Shown here: positions 21,298 to 34,743 of the stretch, one piece after another
How positions within the stretch are numbered: position 1 is the first letter of the stretch
How the letters are laid out: each line of letters opens with the position of its first letter
Translations under genes and position numbers: made by a program
Notes under the pieces: generated by a model
The model's input: only the letters and a program-made list of their open reading frames with translations
Databases searched by the model: none
What the model was told of the DNA's origin: nothing
Source of the DNA: Hemicordylus capensis
Lineage: Eukaryota; Chordata; Lepidosauria; Squamata; Cordylidae
Direction: 5' to 3'
DNA: 64,000 bases
Assembly (NCBI RefSeq): GCF_027244095.1
Contig: NC_069658.1
Coordinates: forward strand, 415,736,687-415,800,686

Positions 21298-24200
21298 AGC
21301 TGGCCTAGTTGATATCATTAATATCTCAATGAGGGAGGGCAGGATGCCACCTTGTTTGAAGGAAGCTGTGGTGGTTAGACCCCTTCTTAAGAATCCCACT
21401 TTGACCCCCTGGTGATGGATTATTATAGGCCAGTCTCCAACTATCCATGGTTGGGTAAGATGATTGAGAGGGTGGTGGCTGACCAGCTCCAAGCAGTTTT
21501 GAAGGAAACTGATTATCTAGACTATCTAAACTGATTATCTAGACCCATTTCAAACTGGCTTTAGAGTGGGCTATGGGGTTGAGGCGGCCTTGGTCATTCT
21601 GATAGATGACCTTCACCAGAGAATGGACTTTACTGTTTCTTTTGGTATCTCCGTTTCGATATCATCGACCATGGTATCCTTCCCTGCAATCAGGCTCTAT
21701 ACTGGAGGACTGGAAAGTAGCAAATGTAACACCAATTTTCAAAAAGGGATCCAGGGGTGATTCGGGAAATTACAGGCCGGTTAGCTTAATGTCCGTTCCA
21801 GGCAAATTGATGAAAAGCATCCTCAAGGATAAAATTGTAAAGCACATAGAAAAACAGGCCCTACTGGGAGAGAACCAGCACGGCTTCTGCAAGTCTTGCC
21901 TCACCAACCTTTTGGAGTTCTTTGAGAGTGTCAGCAAGTGTGTGGATCAAGGTGATCCAGTTGACATAGTCTACCTGGACTTCCAAAAAGCTTTTGACGA
22001 AGTTCCTCATCAAAGACTCCTGAGGAAACTTAGCGGTCATGGGATAAGGGGACAAGTACATGTGTGGATTGCTAACTGGTTGAAAGACAGGAAACAGAGG
22101 TTAGGGTTAAATGGAGATTTTTCACAATGGAGGGAAGTAAGAAGTGGGGTCCCCCAGGGATCTGTACTGGGACCGGTGCTTTTTAATTTATTCATAAATG
22201 AAGTAGGAGTAAGCAGCGAGGTGGACAAATGTGCAGATGATACCAAATCCTTTTGGGCAGTGAAATCCAAAACGGATTGTGAGAAGCTCCAAAAGGATCT
22301 CCCCAAACTGAGTGAGTGGGCAACAAAATGGCAAATGCGCTTCAGTGTTGACAAGTGTAAAGTGATGCACATTGGGACGAAAAAACCCAACTTCCAAGTA
22401 TACGTTGATGGGATCTGAGCTGTCAGTGACTGACCAGGTGAGGGATCTTGGGGTCATGGTAGACAGTTTGTTGAAAGTGTTGACTCAGTGTGCGGCAGCT
22501 GTGAAAAAGGCCAATTCCATGCTAGGAATCATTAGGGAGGGGATTGAAAATAAAACAGCTAATATTATAATATTATAGGAGTACTGTTTTCAGTTCTGGT
22601 CACCACATCTAAAAAAGGACATTGAAGAACTGGATAATGTGCAGAAGAGGGCAACCAAGATGATTAGGGGCCTAGAGCACTTTTGTTATGAGGCAAGGCT
22701 ACAACACCTGGGGCTATTTAGTTTTTTTAAAAAGACGACTGCGGAGAGACATGATAGAGGTCTATAAAACCATGCATGGTGTGGAGAAAGTGGATAGGGA
22801 GAGATTCTTCTCCCTGTCACATAACACTAGAATCAGAGGTCATCCCATGAAATTGATTGCCATGAAATTTAGGACCAACAGATGGAAGTACTTTTTTACA
22901 CAACGCATAATCAACTTGTGGAATTCTTTGCCACAAGATGTGGTGACAGCCAACAACCTGGATGGCTTTAAGGGGGGTTTGGATAACTTCATGGAGGAGA
23001 GGTCTATCAACGGCTACTAGTCAGAGGGCTATAAGCTACCTCCAGCCTCAAAGGCAGGATGCCTCTGAGTACCAGTTGCAGGGGAGTAACAGCAGGAGAG
23101 AGGGCATGCCCTCAGCTCCTGTCTGTAGGCTTCCAGCAGCATCTGGTTGGCCACTGTGCGAAACAGGATGCTGGACTAGATGGGCCTTGGGCCTGATCCA
23201 GCAGGGCTGTTCTTATGGATCACCTGAGGGATTTGGGGATAAGAGGCACTGTTTTACAGTGGTTCCACTCCTATGTCTCAGGTAGATTTCAGATGGTGGT
23301 GCTTGGTGTCAGTTGCTATTCAAAATGGGAGCTACTATATGGAGTCCCTTAGGGCTCCATTCTACCACCAGTCCTTTTAAACATCTACATGAAACCACTA
23401 GGTGAAGTAATCAAGGGATTTGGTGCTGGGTGTTCTCAATATGCTGATGACACCCAAATCTATTTCTCCTTGTCATCAACATCAGGAAATGGCATTACCC
23501 CTTAAATACCTGTCTACAGGCAGTAATGGGCTGGAGGAGGGATAATAAATTGAAGCTGAATCCAAGCAAGACTGAGGTGCTCATTGTTGTGGGTCGTAAT
23601 CTGCAAGATGGGATAGAACTTCCTATTCTGGATGAGGTTGCACTCCCCCAGAAAGAACAGATTCATAGCTTGGGATTGCTCTTGGACCTGGGTCTCTCCC
23701 TGATACTTCAGGTTGAGACTGTGGCCAGGAGAACTTTTTACCAGCTGCAACTGATTCGATAACTCAGCCCATGTATGGAGGAGAATGACCTGAAAACAGT
23801 TGTGCACTAGCTGGTAACCTCCAGGTTTGATTACCACCATGAGCTCTATGTAGGGCTGCCTTTGTAAGTAGTTCGGACAGTTAGTTCAAAATGCAGCAGC
23901 CAGATTGGTCTCTGGGATATCTCGGAGAGACCACATTATGCCTGTTCTCAAACAGTTGCACTGGCTGCCGATATGTTTCAGGGCAAAGTACAAAGTGTTG
24001 GTTATTACCTTTAAAGCCCTGAACCCAAACCCTAGGTCTGGGTTACCTGAGAGAGCATCCTTCTCTACAGGATCCCCACTACTCATTGAGATCATCAGGA
24101 GGCATCTGTCTTTGGGTGCCACCGGTTCATCTGGTGGTGACCTGGGATCGGGCCTTCTCTGTTGTCACCCCTAGGCTGTGGAACATGCTCCCTGTGGATA

Positions 24201-24360
24201 TAAGAGGATTGTCATCCTTGGAGGCATTCAGAAGAGCCTTAAAGATCCATCTTTTTAGCCTGGCTTTTAATGATATCAAATTTTAATTTTATCTAGCTTT
24301 AATTTTAATTTTAATCTGTTTTAATTGGTTTTTATTTTAATTGTTTTGAAAATAAAAACA
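21298..24360 (+). mobile_element. L2 LINE, split by a CR1
   Basis: The left part (21298-21689) reads, with frame breaks, as the start of L2 RT (FKTGFRVGYG-type, HQRMDF). It resumes at 23220 with DHLRDLGIRGTVLQWFHSYV-like text, GVPQGSI, QYADDTQIYFS near 23440, then NKLKLNPSKTEVLI and VALPQKEQIHSLGLLLDLGL (23526-23760) and HWLPICFRAKYKVLVITFKA. Near 24150 it reads WDRAFSVVTPRLWNMLPVDI. The 3' tail ends in A/T-rich sequence. The CR1 at 21690-23219 interrupts it. Several stops and frame breaks show it is dead. Confidence 0.87.
21690..23219 (+). mobile_element. CR1 LINE inserted into an L2
   Basis: The 5'-truncated CR1 keeps a long open frame (to 22418) with DWKVANVTPIFKKGSRGDSG, NYRPVSLMSVPGKLMKSIL, the palm text VYLDFQKAFDEVPHQRLL, GVPQGSVLGPVLFNLFINEV and CADDTK in place of YADDT. 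Its C-terminal part continues in other frames to about 23030. The 3' end is CAGGGCTGTTCTTATG. The reading frame survives well, so it is younger than most LINEs here. It joins the L2 at ATGGTATCCTT on the left and GATCACCTGAGG on the right. Confidence 0.92.
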
Positions 24361-24565
24361 ATATTGTGAATTGGGCACTTCTTTACCCTTGCCCATATCC
24401 TGCTATGGCCGCAGTAAACAAGTCATCTGGAATATCCGTAACATCTCCCACGAGCAAAAGCTGGAATTTGTGTGTCACTGTTCAACCCACTTTGGAAAGT
24501 TTGCAGTGGTTTACAAAACTGGTGAATGTTTTGGACAATGTCTTTGTGAAAACCATAGCTACTGC
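24361..24565. other. Unassigned stretch between LINE pieces
   Basis: The text GGAATTTGTGTGTCACTGTT and others resembles no repeat I know. It lies between the L2 tail and the reverse CR1 piece. Confidence 0.35.
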
Positions 24566-24902
24566 ACATTGATTCGACACTTTCAACATACTGTCTACCA
24601 TGACCCCAAGATCCCTCACCAGGTCAGTCACTGACAGCTCAGATCCCATCAACGTATACTTGAAGTTGGGGTTTTTCGTCCCAATGTGCATCACTTTACA
24701 TTTGCCAACATTGAAGCGCATTTGCCATTTTGTTGCCCACTCACTCAGTTTGGGGAGATCCTTTTGGAGCTTCTCACAATCCGTTTTGGATTTCACTGCC
24801 CAAAAGGATTTGGTATCATCTGCACATTTGGCCACCTCGCTGCTTACTCCTACTTCATTTATGAATAAATTAAAAAGCACCGGTCCCAGTACAGATCCCT
24901 GG
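24566..24902 (-). mobile_element. CR1 LINE internal fragment, reverse
   Basis: The minus strand encodes LFNLFINEVGVSSEVAKCAD then DTKSFWAVKSKTDCEKLQKD and KWQMRFNVGKCKVMHIGTKN, matching the sense CR1 at 22170-22440 closely. It ends before the 3' UTR on one side and at GTACTGGGACCGG on the other, so it is an internal piece. With the sense CR1 2 kb upstream it forms a potential ~330-bp inverted pair. Confidence 0.88.
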
Positions 24903-25114
24903 AACTGGACAGGAAGAATGGATCATGAGGTTATGTATATTACCCCTTACCCGTCTGTATTAGGTACTGGACTAAAAGAGTGTTAGCAATAATGGAAACA
25001 TGGTAGGCTTATTCACCCAGTTTGAATCTAGATTTAATGTGGGCTACCAACATTAGTGTAATTGTGTGAACCCATGCCAAGGTGGGAATCTCGGGCCATA
25101 AACTACCTTGGTAT

Positions 25115-25282
25115 TAGGGGCGTAGCTAGGGGAGAGGGGGCCCGTGTTCATCCCTCTCTCTGGCGGCCCCCCAGAGTGAGGGAGATAATGAAGAAAATAG
25201 GGAGGAGTGGAGCTGGAGGGCCCTCAGGAGCTAGTGGCCCGTGTTCTTTGAATCTTTTTGCTCAATTATAGCGATGCCCTAA
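25115..25282. mobile_element. hAT MITE, TAGGGGCGTAGC ends
   Basis: Ends are TAGGGGCGTAGCTAGGGG and TTATAGCGATGCCCTA. Flanks CTTGGTAT (25107-25114) and GTTGGTAT (25283-25290) form an 8-bp duplication with one change. A related half element seems to lie near 30465-30492 (TTGCTCAATTGTTGCTATGC). Confidence 0.7.
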
Positions 25283-25290
25283 GTTGGTAT

Positions 25291-26691
25291 GGATTCATAC
25301 AATCACTTAAGTGTTGGTAATCCCCATTAAACCCAGGTTCAGATGACTGTGTGAACAAGCCTAGTGTTTTTGATCCCACCTCTGCAACACCTGTAGTTTA
25401 CTCCCTTGTGGATTTCAGCAGCAAGTTACTTTATTTATATATACTGTTTCCTCAATCCAGTTAACTTGTAAATCAACAGATAATTAAGTTACAGATTTCA
25501 CTATCAGCTACAGGGCTGTCAGCAATCCTTAGTCTAAATCAAACCACCATGTTCAGAGGCAATATACCTACTATATGAGGCTGCAGTCCTAGACATCCTT
25601 ATTTGGGAGTAAGCTTCATTGCTCTGGGTTTTACTTCAGAGTAGACATGAGCTGAGACTGCCAGATGCTGGCAACAAACTATCACACTCTGCCAAGATCT
25701 TGGTCTGATCAAGTGAGGCAGCTCTTATGTTCTTGGTGCTTTATTACCAGGCTCAGAAGAAATGTATTGGAGTTCTATTTCTCCATGAATTGCCTAAAGG
25801 CCATATGGAAGCTGTTGCCTTTGAAAAGGGCACTCTCCAATTATTTCTGCTCGGGGGGACTGTGCTCTACTTGTGCATCCCAGGGGAAACAGCAGTAGTT
25901 TTAAAACTAGGTTTCTGCTGGTCATGTGCCAACTACAATGCAGGAATTGTGCATGCAGCAGCATATCTTCCACATCCCTGTGATTGGTGCAAATGTACTC
26001 TGTAAGGCACAGGCCAATAAGAAGAGATTGGACTCTAGTGCTTCATCCCCCTCCAGCCTGTCTCTCCACTGCTGTCAGTAACCCTGGGTGTGCCACGGTG
26101 CCCTTTGGCCACTCCCCCTCCCCCTCTCCCGGCAGATGCCCTGTGCCCAATCCCATGACATTCCCCCAGAAGGAAGGCAAAGTCCAACCCAGCGGCCCCA
26201 TGAGATCAAAGGCTTTCTGAGTCCACATTGTAGCCCTGATGAAATTGCTGGCATTGCTTCACTGGGAGCAAGCCGAAAGGTATGTGGCTATGGTGCTGGA
26301 AAGGCCGTTCAGGTGACTGTCACCAGATTTGCACGTCTCAGATTTCTCCTGTGGGCCCAACAAGTGGTGAGTCCAGTCTGGATGGATCCAGCATGTGGAG
26401 GTGTGGAAGTTCCGGGGATAGAGAGCACAATGGAAATCCTTTATCATGGGGGTGGCTGGCCCTGGGGAGGCATGGAAGAATCTCCCAAGTGTGCAATTAT
26501 TAAGGTCAAGAGAATCAGTCTGGCCTGGAGAGCTCCCGCCAGTCCCTGGTTTTCATTCTGTTGGGTGCAGAAAAAGAAATTGCAGGTATTGGTAGGAGGG
26601 AGAGGGGCACCTTGGTAGGAATTATAGTCACAAATCTGGAATAATGCCCTGAACCCAGCATGGTCAGGGTGCCTGTTCTTTACATAACGAT

Positions 26692-26696
<5 letters not shown>
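25291..26696. other. Upstream region of DNAJC22, no exon identified
   Basis: The DNAJC22 promoter and any 5' non-coding exon should lie here or farther upstream, but I could not fix one. There is no CpG-rich block. The 26088-26618 frame on the + strand has no recognised domain. No repeat is obvious. Confidence 0.4.

Positions 26697-26751
<55 letters not shown>
26697..26751. repeat. (CT)n microsatellite at DNAJC22 splice acceptor
   Basis: About 27 CT units run straight into CACTGCTTCAG, the acceptor of the exon at 26762. The microsatellite therefore serves as the polypyrimidine tract. Confidence 0.9.
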
Positions 26752-26755
<4 letters not shown>

Positions 26756-26761
26756 CTTCAG

Positions 26762-29943
<3,182 letters not shown>

Positions 29944-30160
29944 CCGGACTCCTGGATGTCTCGCTGGAGATATAACAGCTCTGTGTAATATTCTGCTGCT
30001 GGGGGTCAAAGCCTAACTTTGGAAACCTTGGTGTTTTAAAATTCATTTTATATTGTTTTGTTTTATATTGTTTAAAATATGCTGTAAACTGCCTTGAGGA
30101 TATATTAGCAAAAGGCAGTATAGAACTACAAAAATAAATCAAAATAAATAAAATAAATGG
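29944..30160 (+). other. DNAJC22: DNAJC22 3' UTR with L2 tail and poly(A) signals
   Basis: From about 30030 the sequence is an L2-type LINE tail (CTGTAAACTGCCTTGAGGAT, GGCAGTATAGAACTAC). Its AAATAA array holds three AATAAA hexamers at 30133-30138, 30143-30148 and 30152-30157, the first ones after the stop codon. They are the best candidates for the gene's cleavage signal. This is inference; no transcript evidence is available. Confidence 0.5.
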
Positions 30161-30255
30161 CTCTCTGCTGCAAGGGGCACTTCCCTAAGAAGCTAAGGTG
30201 CATGCTTAGGGTAGTACCTTCTTTATGTGTCAAATTGATCCAAAAGATAAATACA

Positions 30256-30310
30256 CATGTGGCCAACCTGAGGCTCTCCAGCTGGGGTTGTACTACAGCT
30301 CCCATCATCC
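30256..30310. mobile_element. Half of a palindromic MITE
   Basis: GTGGCCAACCTGAGGCTCTC then GTACTACAGCTCCCATCATC is the left half of the family at 54021; the right half is missing or changed. Confidence 0.55.
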
Positions 30311-31009
30311 CCTGCTGCAAGAAAATGCCCCCTGGGACAAGGTTGATGGGCTTCTCCCCCACTCATCTTGATGGGCCCCTCCCCCGCTCACCTTGCCCCT
30401 CTTCTTCAGAGAGAGGCAAGGAGGAGAGCAAAGAGCAACATTTGAGCACATTTATCCCCTTTGCTCAATTGTTGCTATGCCCCTATCCAACACATAGATT
30501 CAGTTTGGAAGCTTCACATAGGTTCCTCACCTCCAGTACTGACTTTTAGACACCTGCCTGTTCTGTTTACCCAAGCTTTAACAGTAACTGGAATCTCTTG
30601 GTTTGGACTTCTATTTGTATTTTTATTGCTGGTTTAAAAAAAATATTTTGGATTAACTTTTAGTTTGTTTTAATTATTGCTGTTGGGTAGTTGTGATATT
30701 GCTTTTAGCTATATTTGTCAGCCAGCTTGAGGGCTTATATAGAAGAAAGGCAAAATACACATGTCTTTGAATAAATAAAAAAGCAAGCAAGCAATTATTT
30801 CTGGGTTGTGATTTAAAATGAATTTTCTTATACTTCAGTGAGATTCTTTCTAAACCTTTGCTCCGGAAGTAACTTTTAAATGTAAAAAACAAAGAAGAAG
30901 AAAATCCTTACGGAAACCAGATAGCTCCTGTCCAATAAATCAATTTTAATTGCTTCTCTTTGGACCTTCCAAATTCTTCTTTTGTGTGCCTTATGATTTA
31001 GGAAACATA
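30311..31009. other. Intergenic; hAT half and L2-like tail
   Basis: Near 30465 lies TTGCTCAATTGTTGCTATGC followed by CCCTA, the end of a hAT MITE like 25115. Near 30715-30780, CAGCCAGCTTGAGGGCTTAT and a GGCAAAATACA block then AATAAATAAA look like an L2 tail. No host exon is seen. Confidence 0.45.
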
Positions 31010-31147
31010 GGAAACATAGGAAAGGCTTCATCCCCTGAAGGGAATATCTTGCAGTGCTCACACATCAAGTCTCCCATTCATGTGCGACCAAGGCAGACCC
31101 TGCTTAGCTAAGGGGACAAGTCATGCTTGCTACCACAAGACCAGCTC
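31010..31147 (-). mobile_element. 5S rRNA-headed SINE, partial, reverse
   Basis: On the minus strand this is the head and middle of the family: GCTTAGCTAAGGGGACAAGT and AGTCTCCCATTCATGTGCGA on the + strand are the reverse of its 5S-like part. Only about 140 bp is present. Confidence 0.75.
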
Positions 31148-31171
31148 TCCTCTCCAAAAAAATTTTTTCCA

Positions 31172-31245
31172 ACTGCCCCGGCGGGGAATCGAACTCCCCA
31201 CCTTCAGCTTCCCAAGCAGACGCTTACCGCACTCTGACATTAGAC
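31172..31245 (-). mobile_element. tRNA-like sequence (SINE head or tRNA remnant)
   Basis: On the minus strand, GGGGAGTTCGATTCCCCGCC is a well-formed T arm with B box and start of an acceptor, preceded by GCGGTAAGCG (D-arm like) and a CTTGGGAAG loop. The 5' acceptor half does not pair well, so it is not called as a working tRNA gene. It lies between two 5S-headed SINE copies, so it may be the head of a composite SINE. Confidence 0.45.
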
Positions 31246-31251
31246 TTGTTA

Positions 31252-31547
31252 AAATCTATATATAGCCATATACTGAGTCAGACTATTGGTCCATCTCGCT
31301 CAGTATTGTCTACTCAGACTGGCAGCGGCTTCTCCAAGGTTGCAGGCAGGACTCTCTCTCGGCTGTATCCTGGAGATGCCAGGGAAGGAACTTGGAGCCT
31401 AGATGCTCTTCCCAGAGCGGCCCCACCCCCTAAGGGGAATATCTTACAGAGCTCACACTTCTAGTCTCCCTTTCGTATGCAACCAGGGCAGATCCTGCTT
31501 AGCTTAAGGGGACAAGTCATGCTTGCTACCACAAGACCAGCACTCTT
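31252..31547 (-). mobile_element. 5S rRNA-headed SINE, near full length, reverse
   Basis: From the 3' end on the + strand: CATATACTGAGTCAGACTAT, TCAGACTGGCAGCGGCTTCT, CTGGAGATGCCAGGGAAGGA, then the 5S-like part CAGGGCAGATCCTGCTTAGC. The order tail, middle, head is the same as at 46616. Confidence 0.82.
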
Positions 31548-31599
31548 TTTTCTTCCCCCCCCAAGACCTTTTTTTCTTTTGTTTTTCTGTGTGTGCGTG

Positions 31600-32025
31600 C
31601 AGAGATGTACCTAGGTAATTTTGGAGTGCCCCCTGCCCAGCTGCTGGACGTTAAGCATCATTTCCCTACACACACATCCCATGACACAATATTTTTAACA
31701 TGCGGGTTATTGAGGACACAAATAGCAAGTGAACTCACAAGAATATAAAACAGGTATGTTCATGCAAATATGCATTAGCAGAAACATTTCAACATGCAAC
31801 TTAACATATTCCCATCCCACATATTTATTTCCCCACTCTCCCCTCTGTCTCTAAAGCAGAGGTCATGCTCAGCCGCCCAGCGCAGGTCACAGTCACGCTC
31901 GGCGGCCTGGCACAGCATGGGCCACCAACACAGCAACCACACCACCCGGGACAGACTAAAGAGGATTTGAGGGGTGGGGAGGCCCTGGACGTAGGCCTGG
32001 AAGTCCATGGGTAAGATTGCTTCTG
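31600..32025. mobile_element. hAT MITE, CAGAGATGTACCTAGG ends
   Basis: Starts CAGAGATGTACCTAGGTAAT and ends GGGTAAGATTGCTTCTG. Flanks TGTGCGTG (31592-31599) and TGTGTGTG (32026-32033) are an 8-bp duplication with one change. It is a longer relative of the element at 21088, sharing both ends and the GGGACAGACTAAAG block. Confidence 0.82.
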
Positions 32026-32597
32026 TGTGTGTGTAAGTAAAAGACAGCTACATTTCACAGGATTCACATTAGGGATTTGTTTGATATACTTACAGTGCCA
32101 GCTGGGCCCAGCAGGTGGCTCTGTATGGCTGTTAAGAAGCAAAGAGAGAACCCAAATGAATAGAACCACTGTTTTAATGCAGGTTTCAAAAATCTCCTGG
32201 GGAAAGAAAAATGATCCTAATCCAAAATGGCTTTGGACATAGAAAATATGTGTATATAAGTTTCAGAACAGCAAAACCATTGTACATGCTGTGGGCATGA
32301 ATGACCATGGGCAATGGGTTCAAATCTACAACAGTTCAGACAGGTTACCGGAGACCTGGAGGAGGATGTTTGGTTGCCACAAGGATAAATATAAATATTT
32401 TGGGTTGATTTCAATCATGCATGTTCAGATTCTTAGACTGACCCAGGATGCACTAGAACTCAGCTGTGGAACATGTTTGCAGCATCACAGCTCAGAAAAG
32501 ATTTGCTAAGGAATAGAAATTCTGAGTATATTAAGACGCAATTACCTCACTCTCAAATAGCCACTGTCTACTGCTATTCAATGAAAAATGATATTCA
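32026..32597. other. Intergenic, no feature recognised
   Basis: No exon, RNA gene or repeat seen between the hAT MITE and the CR1. Confidence 0.4.
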
Positions 32598-32649
32598 GTG
32601 CAAAAGGCCAATTCCATGCTAGGGATTGTTAGGAAGGGGACTGAAAATG

Positions 32650-32679
32650 CATTACACTTGATCTTAGCCAAAAGGACGA
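32650..32679 (-). pseudogene. U2 snRNA 5'-end fragment, antisense
   Basis: The + strand text TTACACTTGATCTTAGCCAA then AAGGACGA is the reverse complement of the first ~35 nt of U2 snRNA (CTTCTCGGCCTTTTGGCTAA then GATCAAGTGTAG), with about two mismatches over 28 bases. Only the 5' end region is present, so it cannot be a working U2 gene. It lies at the left edge of a block that split the CR1. Confidence 0.75.
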
Positions 32680-32689
32680 AAATAAAAAT

Positions 32690-32929
32690 CCTAATGCTAA
32701 CGGGGCAAAGAGGCACCTTTTACCGTGGTGGTTCTCTTTATTTAGCAGGGAAAGAGTAACTGGCCCTATTCACCCCCAGCACAGTACTTCCAGTGACTGT
32801 TGCTGGTGTGTGTCTTATGTTTCTTTTTAGAATGTGAGCCCTTTGGGGACAGGGAACCATCTTATTTGTTTGTTATTTCTCTTTGTAAACCGCCCTGAGC
32901 CATTTTTGGAAGGGCAGTATAGAAATTGA
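32690..32929 (+). mobile_element. L2-related SINE or 3' end
   Basis: The text GCAAAGAGGCACCTTTTACC, ACCCCCAGCACAGTACTTCC, GACTGTTGCTGG and AATGTGAGCCCTTTGGGGAC leads to AAACCGCCCTGAGCCATTTT and GGGCAGTATAGAAATTG, the L2 tail. A second copy is at 61412. It may be an L2 3' UTR or a SINE using the L2 tail. Confidence 0.6.

Positions 32930-32979
<50 letters not shown>
32930..32979. repeat. (ATT)n microsatellite
   Basis: About 16 ATT units, grown from the tail of the preceding L2-related unit. Confidence 0.95.
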
Positions 32980-33532
32980 GCCCTTATATAAATCTATCAT
33001 GCGGCCACATTTGGAGTACTGCGTGCAGTTCTGGTCACTGTATCTTAAGGCGGACATTGTAGAACTGGAAAAGGTGCAGAAGAGGGCATCCAAGATGATC
33101 AGGGGCCTGGAGCACCTTCCTTATAAGGCAAGGCTACAGCATCTGGGGCTTTTTAGTCTGGAAAAAAGGCGACTATGGGGGAGACATGATAGAGGTGTAT
33201 AAAATTATGCATGGAGTAGAGACAGTGGACAGAGATAAATGTTTCTCCCTCTCTCACAGGACTAAAACCAGGGCTCATCCCATGAAACTTATGGCCAGGA
33301 AATTTAGGACCGACAAAAGGAAGTACTTTTTCACACAGCACATAATTAATCAATGGAATTCTTTGCCACGGGATGTGGTGATGGTCACTAGCTTGGATGT
33401 CTTTAAAAGGGGCTTGGACAAATTCATGGAGGACAGGTCTATCAATGGCTACTAGTTTGGTGGTTATAGGCCTCCTCCAGTCTTGGAGGCATGTGCCTCT
33501 GAATACCAGTTGCAAGGGAGCAATAGCAGGGA

Positions 33533-33811
33533 GCTTTCCAGATTAAACCCTACAACACTGTCACTATGGATCTGCTAAGTGTGCTTCAGTACTTCCACTG
33601 CAGTCCCTGAGCTGACAGCAAGGGGCCATTCACATTTCTGATGCTTTATTTCGGATTTTATCTTTGTGTTATAGTGCTATAATGTTGCAAGTCCATTGCA
33701 GAAAAATAGCTGTGTTTTCCCATTGTAGGAGATTCTGAGGATTGTTTTCAATACAATCCTGCCAAGCCGAAGCATTTTACCCCTGTTGCAGCAGCGGGTA
33801 ATCTGGAAAGC
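33533..33811. mobile_element. MITE with GCTTTCCAGATTA ends
   Basis: The 279-bp insert has inverted ends GCTTTCCAGATTAAACCC and GGGTAATCTGGAAAGC and sits inside the CR1 3' UTR, splitting AGCAGG from AGGAGAGAGGG. The target duplication is not clean, so the superfamily is left open. The interior has no reading frame of note. Confidence 0.75.
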
Positions 33812-34743
33812 ACCCAGGAGAGAGGGTGTGTCTTCACTTCTTGCCTGTGAGCTGCCCAGAGGCATCTGGTGGGCCACTGTGTGAAACAAGATGCTGGACT
33901 AGATAGGCCTTGGGCCTGATCCAGCAGGGCTGTTCTTATGTTCATCTTTGACAGCAGAGAGTAGTGAGAAACTACTGAACACAATAGCACAGCTGCTTTG
34001 AATATCAGGCCAAAGACAGGATGTGGGGGTTTGGATGAGGAGAGGCATTTCCCATACACACCCCATTTATCCAGCTGGGGCCAATTGTGATCTGACTTCT
34101 TGCCTTGAACAGCTGTGCCCATTTGCAGCCATTTCGCCTACAGCCAGCCAGCCAGAGATATTGATGAAAGTTTAAATGTGTATATTAGGGTTGTGTGTTG
34201 TGTCAGATCTGACATTGGCTATGCCGGAATATAGTCATCCTTCACCTACCGTGGTTTTCCCAACTGTGGTTTTGAGTATTCGTGGCTGGGAAATTATGAC
34301 TGGTCTTGCCAACTGCAGCTCGAGTATATGGGATTTCTCATGGAATTTTGTTCTGCAAGAAACACAGTTTATGCTTGCAAGAGGCAGGAAAGAGTGGAGG
34401 GAAAGATGGAGGAGTGAGAGAGACACTGGAGAGGAGGAAAGAGAGAGAGAGAAACACACACACACACACAGAGGAAAGCAAGAGAGACAGCAGAGTGGAG
34501 GAAAGAGACATGGAGGAGAGAGGAGAAGTAGAGGTGTTAGAGAAGTGTGTGCGTGTCCAAGTGTGCACACGTGTACCTGTCCTTTGCACAGTGCATGTGT
34601 GTGTGTGTGTGTGTGTGGAGAATGAGGAGAGAAGGGTGCTGTGTTTTTACTGTTTTTTTCTTTGCATGTGCTGTAGGGTGGAACTGGGGAGAGAAGAAGG
34701 GTGCTGCATTATGTAAGCTCAAGGGTGTTTTCTTCATTGTAGG

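Larger units (their letters stand above)
32598..33943 (+). mobile_element. CR1 LINE 3' half with two insertions
   Basis: It begins with AAAGGCCAATTCCATGCTAG (CR1, VKKANSMLG) and resumes at 32980 with [20 protein letters not shown]. The rest of the ORF ([15 protein letters not shown], then [17 protein letters not shown] and FKRGLDKFMEDRSINGY) and the 3' end GGGCTGTTCTTATG (33930-33943) follow. A SINE-like block with a U2 fragment (about 32650-32979) and a MITE (33533-33811) have inserted into it. One frame change separates the two ORF parts near 33190. Confidence 0.88.

Noticed and set aside
26088-26618. 176-residue frame just upstream of DNAJC22
   Set aside because: No recognisable domain, poor start context, and the human gene has no coding exon upstream of this one.
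31172-31245. A working tRNA gene
   Set aside because: The T arm is good but the acceptor stem and D arm do not pair; it lies among SINE copies.
32650-32679. A functional U2 snRNA gene
   Set aside because: Only about 30 bases of the 5' end are present, with mismatches and without U2 promoter elements.
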